Assembly: GCA_017591395.1 (NCBI GenBank)
Contig: WEDG01001504.1
Coordinates: forward strand, 45,001-109,000
DNA from: Schistocephalus solidus
Lineage: Eukaryota; Platyhelminthes; Cestoda; Diphyllobothriidea; Diphyllobothriidae
Length of the DNA: 64,000 nt
Reading direction: 5' to 3'
The notes beneath the pieces are model-generated. The model saw only the letters and a program-made list of their open reading frames with translations. It was not told where the DNA came from and did no database searches. This document shows positions 57,546-64,000 of the stretch, in pieces. Every line of letters starts with the position of its first letter. The first letter of the stretch is position 1. Position numbers and translations under genes: made by a program.

Positions 57546-60500
57546 GTCTTCCTTTAGGGAAAAGTGTCTGAATATATCTGTGCCTTAATATGTTACTTTG
57601 TTTTCTTGCTGCAAGTTATGTTTATGCCTAACTCCTAACATTAACATGCTTTTCCGAACCGTCTCAGACAAACCACACACACAATGTAAACAGTGCATTT
57701 TCTATCACTTGCAAAAGTCCAAAATTAACGAAAAATTACTAATAAATTGCAAATGGTCACCAAAGAATAGACCAAGATTTTGAAATAATAATGAAAAGCG
57801 TTCAGCAAATTTATCCCATAAACGATATATCAAAAGTAATGCAACATTGTTTTGCGATAACAACTTTTTTAGAAACGTGGCAACACCAAAAACTATAAAA
57901 TTGCTTTAATTAACTAAATTTATATTTTAAATCAAGTGAAATCCTTTGCATGACAAAACCCAGTGAATTAATCAGATAATGGTAGAAGTTAGTTTGAAAA
58001 TTGTCCGTTAATGTACTTTGAATTAAAATATTTTTTTAAGGAATATGTGTGATAGCAAGAATGACCGTAAACTCACAACCTGCATTTGAGTATAGAGCCC
58101 AAAGGGCTTTCTAGAAAATGGACTATTTTTTCTTCCCTTTGATATGCCGTTGACTAAAAAATAGGGGTTTGGCTTGATTAAACCATCAGGAACACACAGG
58201 AATAAAATTCTTTATATGAACGCATGTGGACAGGATGGTTGGTGTCCAGCAAATGTAAACATACTTGTCAAGTGCCTTGGTAAACATGGATTCTTGTGTA
58301 CAATTGGGAAACTTTCCCCTCTGAAAATTGCTTTATATTTATGAGTGATACTGGTTTAGAAGGCTTTTCACATCGTCCTTTAAATATTTATGAATACACC
58401 ACGAGTTGCAGCGTCTTCAATTGAACACCCATAATTATAAAATTTGGTTCAATATTTGTATCAAAACATAGAATATACGATAATTCTAAAAGCATTTACC
58501 AACTAATGAGTCTACGAGCATTGTTTTAATGCAGATGGCCATTTGATTCACGAATGTGAACTCACGCTTCCTTTAATTTTCATTGCCAAGAAAAATGAAC
58601 GTCCACAAAGCATTTGGTAATTAATATGCCTAAAATAAACTACAAAAACTTTCTGTAATATTTTTCCTCTTAAAAAAACGATCTTTTCCTGACAAATGTC
58701 GGCGTAGTTCACCTTTATCCAGGGTTGCGTGAAGGTAAACATGGGGGGCATTTGACCGTTTTTTTTCAGTTTCCTGAGAAGTTGTTTTACCTTTTCGGCT
58801 AAGAATGAAAGAACTATTTTTTCCTTGGATCTTTCGAATCAAATTTATTTACGTACAGGTCCATTCTGAAAACAAAGTGCGCAACAGGGCGTCAGCATCA
58901 TTGCAAAAATATTATGAAAACAATTCAGCTTCAGCCTTTTCATTTGTAACTTAAACAAAAATGGTTTTTAGGCCACATAACAAGTATCTTTTTGCTCACT
59001 TACAATTTAACATAATTTATATTGGTATTAACGTATGAGATTAGATGAAACATCGTTAAATATCGGGATGATTGTAAAAAGATGGCCAGTGGGCGTTATA
59101 ATGCGTTTAAGACATGAAATCACAAACAATTTGCGAATCTGGGTTTGTAAAATGGATAAACTTTATGTTTATAAATAACCTGCTTTCTTTTATCCTGTTG
59201 CATCTGAGGTTAATCGAGGTACAAAACGATTCCATGTACGCCTGGTTCCGCGTGCTAATACTTAAGAGTTACGATTACTTTATTCTCACATAAAATTACG
59301 CGTGGACGCAAAAACATGGTCTAGGGTAATTACTATCGTTGAACATAATATCGATTTCCAATCAAATTTGCAAACATTTTGACTGACAAAAATTATTAAT
59401 AACCTTTTCTGAATGCAAAGAATACACTTTCTGGAAAAATCACAGAAATAAAATGTAGCAACATTTTTTTATTTGCCAGCAATCAATCCTCTCAATCTTT
59501 CTCATCATGCTTCATTAAACAGATAACATTATGATCAGAGATGAGCATTAAGTGTGTTTCACCCTTAGGTAGGTAGATATGCAGGAATATGAGGACATAG
59601 TGTTCTTTTTCTTCTTGGAGGTACTAGATTATGACGTTAATATATTTTATTAAATTTTCCCTTAACGAAGTATGCCACACACCGCTTTCTTTTTGCCCGC
59701 GCTATGCAATCCATGTGAACGTTGCTTCGGGTTTTCTGAGTAAAGCTGTATAAGATACAGATGCCATAGTTGAAAAATATTTGATCAACCTAGAATAAAA
59801 TATTCACAGAAATACGCTTATAATTGATTGAAGCTAACTTGATTCGTTTAATGCAATGTTCTGAAATGTTTTTGAACATTGTAGCATTCTAGTATGCTAA
59901 CCTACTAATACAACAATAGATGGCAATCCTAACGCTCCCAATGAAAAGAGCAGGGTGAGTTCAGGTAAGGGTTTTATTTGATCGGCGTTTAAATATGCTT
60001 TAACATATCGGCATAAAATGTGGTCTTAATCAGTTCTGCTAAAAATCCGACACTTAATATATGCAAAAGGGCATCCATTTAACACATAACTGTCATTTTC
60101 CGGTTTTTATACTGCACCTTATCCAATTGCCACCGTTATGCAAGGGTGGCATAAACACTCTTTTCTGAAAATAACCTAAAATGATCTTTAGACGTCTGAT
60201 GAAATCCGATGTCTTTGCTGGCCTTTACACTCAATGTGGGTGACCTTGCATTTCTTTTCTCCTTAAACTCTTTTCATTAAATTAAACTCATCTTTTTGTC
60301 GACCAAATAACACTAGAATTGCCACCTCATCAAATGTCAACACAAATACTGAGATGCGTTTTTATTTAAAGAATAGGACTTCAGCAGTATCGACATAATA
60401 CTTATAGTTCAGCCTAATCCCAGAGTATTTTTGTAACATCAGGATGTCATCTTTTGAAAACGATTCTATGCCTCCGTCCAAAAAACCAGAATAAGGAAAA

Positions 60501-61119
60501 AATAATCAATTATGTAAAATCAATGTCCCCCTTATATTGCGATATCCTTAAATATTCAAATACATTTTTTAAATATGCCTAAAAATATTCCTTCTTGTAC
60601 TAATTTAAGAGCAAATGGTCTTCTTCAAATTTAAATTACAAAAAGGCGTTTTTTACGTTTTAAAAGAACTGTTAATATTTTTGAATAAGGTTTAACCAGA
60701 TGTACCGTTGCACGTGCATTCAGAGCTTCCAAACTACATGTTTTATCCATTCCAGCTATCGACTATCCCATATTTCTCTATATTATTCAACAGAAATTAT
60801 AAAAATTTTTATTATGTTTTGCAATGGAAATGGACCATTTTGTATAATTTTTAGCAGCATTAGTTAAGCAGGGATAAAAAGCTTTATAAATTTAAACTAA
60901 AATATCCAAAAATCTTGCAGTTTCAATTTTTAAAAGGAAAGGTAAACTTCAGTGAGTAGAAAACCTGAGGTAGGTGCAGCATGAAAAACAAATTAATTCA
61001 AAATAAAATATGATAAACCAAATTTACTTGAACAATATTTGCTGAAATAGGAGCATTTAAAATCAAATGGAACAATTTATACTACTTATGTTGTATTTTT
61101 ATAAAGTCTTCTTTTGCAG
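57546..61119. other. AT-rich sequence, no supported gene
   Basis: About 3.5 kb with no exon or repeat I can support. Acceptor-like pyrimidine tracts exist (for example ending near 59215) but the frames after them are not convincing. Confidence 0.45.
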
Positions 61120-61319
61120 GCAACCAGAAAGAAGGTTTATCAATAGCTGGCACCCTGACGGGACCTAGCTATTTTAGAAAAACGTGGCAACACTGGAGTT
61201 ATTCGAACGCAAATTGGGGCCTCGTAGCTAAAGGGATTAGAGTTTTGGTTATACTAAAGCCTTTATTTTGCTGTTTTGGGATGAATTCTACCGAGAAAGG
61301 TCCCTTTTTAGACAACTGG
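61120..61319 (+). CDS. Strong candidate internal exon, plus strand
   Basis: Excellent acceptor (ATAAAGTCTTCTTTTGCAG) and donor (AACTGG before GTAAGGAGAG). The 200 bases are open in one frame: two completing bases and 66 codons, ending in phase 0. It reads NQKEGLSIAGTLTGPSYFRK, then TWQHWSYSNANWGLVAKGIR, then VLVILKPLFCCFGMNSTEKG and PFLDNW. Five tryptophans, a hydrophobic LVILKPLFCCFGM stretch and an N-S-T glycosylation-type site suggest a membrane-associated or secreted protein, which is inference. GC is above the flanks. There is no ATG near its start, so it is easily missed by start-based ORF calling. Family unknown. Confidence 0.55.
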
Positions 61320-62148
61320 GTAAGGAGAGATAGTCCAATCTGCTGTGCGATACTTAGAATTTCCACCCTCCCTAGGTAATTATTCGCATGAAAACATTAT
61401 TTATGAATTTAAGTTGCTATTTCTGGAGCTTGAAATTTTAATATAGTTGCAATATGGCAGAATATTCATCCAAAAATAAATGTAAAAAATATAAGTCTTC
61501 ACGTTGGACTGCGCGTGGTATACATATCTATCTTAAATGAAGTATTTTGGAAGAAATACCATGTTTAATATTGTTTGCCATTTATATAAGATTCGGGACT
61601 ATTTATTAACAAAACATTCATAATATGCTGAATCGGAGCCATCTTACTCGTGATGTTTAGATCTTGAAGACACTCTGTACGTGCAAGTTAAATAAATTCT
61701 TTTATAAACATTTGCTATTTTCACTCAGAGAAGTCAGCTTAACTGGACAATATGTGCATATCACCGTCCAATAAGAAAAAAGCAATAAAAAAGAGCAGGT
61801 ATCTTTGAATGCAGCTAAATAAACGATGTCCAGGTAATACATTAACAGAGTTCTGGCCCGATAAATCTTGCAAATTCACCTCAAGGGTAAAACTAAAATC
61901 ACTTCCTCACTGGAAAAACACCCCAACATAAGCTATAAAACTCTTTGTATCTGCTACCAATGAAATAGTATATTATTTTGTCTATTTGCTCTTGTTGGAA
62001 ATCTTTGCAGTAAGCATTGCAGACTCAATATAAACATCACCCTTCTACACTGGTCTGATCATTGACCTACGTGTGTCACATATTAACAGCATAACCTGCT
62101 TCTGTAGCTGTCATTGCAATATATCGCGCCAAACTTCCATTCCTACAG
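61320..62148. other. Probable intron
   Basis: AT-rich sequence between two plus-strand exon candidates. Confidence 0.35.
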
Positions 62149-62393
62149 ACTTGATTACTACGCAGACTGATTGTGGTATACGTGCATCTGTAGACGAGAT
62201 CGTTACGCTACCATCTTGCATAAAGGATAATACTGTACTTCATCTGCATTTATCATATCAGCTGCTTTCATCCACTGAGCACACACTGTCAGAAACTACA
62301 TGCAATGCATTTGATCACCAAGTTCATCAGCGACTTTATACTCCACCATTTTGTGGTAATACTCTCATCGGACATCCACATAACTTAGTTTGA
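62149..62393 (+). CDS. Candidate exon, plus strand, possibly terminal
   Basis: Acceptor CCAAACTTCCATTCCTACAG, then a frame reading LITTQTDCGIRASVDEIVTL, then PSCIKDNTVLHLHLSYQLLS, then STEHTLSETTCNAFDHQVHQ, ending in TGA at 62391-62393. A donor at TTTTGTG before GTAATA is possible. Ser/Thr/His-rich. The same frame is open upstream to about 62070, and two other acceptors there are possible. It begins with a two-base completion, so it does not join the phase-0 end at 61319 directly. Confidence 0.35.
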
Positions 62394-64000
62394 CTGCATT
62401 TGAATGGTCGAGGGAAGAAAAACAGAGCTGGGCGGTTACTTATGCTAACTTAATTGTGGCAGTTCAAACGAACTCGCTATTTTATAAAGATTTACATGCA
62501 AAGCCTCGACAGGAGAAGCTACATGCTGTATTTTGACTGGTTAAAAACGGAACAGCAGTATTTGGTACTCCATCCTAGTATGCGGTGTTTACGACACGAA
62601 TTATAGGTGTCGTTAGCAGTGTCAATTTTGCTAAATAGAGTTGTATATGCTTTTCGACGAGATTTGTTATACCACATAACTTGTTAAGATTGAAAAACAA
62701 AACATATCATAACAAAATGGATAAATGTATACTCTTATATAAAAAGTAATCCCCTGCGATGTTCGACTGCAATCTCCTCCATTACTGAGTCCTTCGAATT
62801 TCTTCCCAACGAGGAATACTCTTGCCAGCACCTTGGGATAATATGTCAATAAGCCTCTCATTCTTCCTTAAAAGCGAAATTTATAAAGTACAATTTGTAA
62901 ATTCGTTCCTTAAGTGTTTAATTTATGGGCCTATCATACTGTCCAATTCCTGAATCTGGAGATCTATAGATACGAAAAATCAACCGCTTATCATTTATTG
63001 TTCTACCATTCTATTTTTCCTGATGCAAATAATAGGATATGATGCTTTTACTATGTGTTTCTGATTTTTCTCTTCTACTGCTAATGTCTCCTTTGCATTC
63101 TTATTCACTAGCATAATAAAAGACAATAGAGAAAGTCAGGTTAATTAAATTCTAGGTAATTTCAATCTATTACACTCTGAAATAAGGATTGTGTGGTCTA
63201 ATCAACATATCTTTTGCTGTACATTGACACATCACAGTTCCGTTTTGCCAGTTCTGGCGAGCTATGTTATATGTAAACAGATCGAAATTTAGAAATTGGG
63301 ATTTGATATGTTTATTTTATGCGCGTGTATCACTTGGTATTTTGGTTCTGGTCACAGTGAGTGGATAAATTTTGCAAAAAAATTGAATGAAACTAAAAAA
63401 GCGTATTGCTCCCCTTCCCTGCCCATGAGCGCACAACGTGGCATATGACAGGTTTTTTTATAAACGTAGATTAGTGAGATATTTGCCGTCCTGAATGTGG
63501 GCCTTGCAATACAGTATAGTGCACCAATTGAAAAAACGCTTTTCTTCCTTTTTGCATATTAAGAAGCACCATCCTTGCCTTCCTCAAAGGGCTTAGTGTA
63601 TTCCCATTTTCTTAAAATCCTGTTCAGGCGTAAATGATTATGCAGATGCCTATTTGACTACCCTGCAGTCCCATTACAAACTTATATCCTGACATAAGGG
63701 CAGGCTTTGACTACGGTTTTGATTGGAAAATAGATTATAGTACAGCCAGTATAAAGCCTTTCTCACGAAGCGTGGTGACGGAAGCTGAGTCGATCGAATG
63801 TTGTCAATTAACATTCAGTGGGTTTTTGAACTTCACTCAAACAAACTTTGCTTATCCTTGGAGGTGTTTCTTTGAGACATGACATGTATCAACACATAGA
63901 CATTTCCATGCATTAAAATTGATTTATTTTTCCACGTAAATCAGATAATGCAAGATGCGGAAAAGCAGATTCTTTTTGGGAACTTAAAAGCTCTGTCAGT
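62394..64000. other. No supported gene to the right edge
   Basis: AT-rich. A minus-strand frame at 62667-62861 contains VLARVFLVGKKFEGLSNGGD but lacks a good donor. Nothing else assigned. Confidence 0.4.

Noticed and set aside
1..64000. Bacterial or phage-type gene organisation, CRISPR arrays, rRNA
   Set aside because: No long adjacent open frames, no ribosome-binding-site pattern, no regularly spaced palindromic repeats and no rRNA-like sequence.

Overview
This is eukaryotic nuclear DNA, most likely from a flatworm. I lean to a diphyllobothriidean tapeworm (Spirometra/Dibothriocephalus-like). The reasons are short exons bounded by GT-AG sites and separated by long AT-rich introns, no operon-like gene packing, many microsatellites, and a LINE fossil (about 15.9-20.05 kb, minus strand) whose endonuclease, reverse transcriptase and C-terminal zinc-finger segments look like the LINE proteins I know as abundant in those tapeworms. 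The species assignment is inference; no search was run.

Layout. From 1 to about 20.4 kb the DNA is GC-richer and crowded with repeats: a CATCCT-type microsatellite at the left edge, two (TA)n arrays, a degenerate telomere-like tract, dispersed-repeat copies at 0.74, 7.2, 8.1 and 15.2 kb (a fifth lies at 24.2 kb), three tRNA-derived SINE copies (10.6, 11.2 and 19.1 kb), and the LINE, which carries one of those SINEs inside it. The clearest gene fragment here is a run of three small plus-strand exons at 8859-9285 encoding part of a charged, coiled-coil-like protein. Single good exon candidates sit at 4647-4753, 5158-5245, 7658-7729 and 13733-13798.

From about 20.4 kb to the end the DNA is AT-rich and looks like very long introns. 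It holds a dead mariner transposon (25.3-26.0 kb), possible Penelope-like fossils (38.6 and 57.2-57.5 kb), a triplicated 427-bp tandem repeat (44.4-45.65 kb), and many GC-elevated open segments with splice signals. On the plus strand three segments at 45803-49065 splice together in phase; others lie at 33.8-35.0, 39.3, 55.1, 61.1 and 62.2 kb. On the minus strand a chain runs from 56.7 kb down to 41.4 kb, with possible further exons at 27.2, 26.4 and 22.5 kb. I cannot name either protein.

Limits. All exon calls are by eye from reading frame, local composition and splice motifs. In AT-rich DNA such coincidences are common, so individual exon confidences are moderate. No complete gene, RNA gene, CRISPR array or bacterial-type feature is supported.
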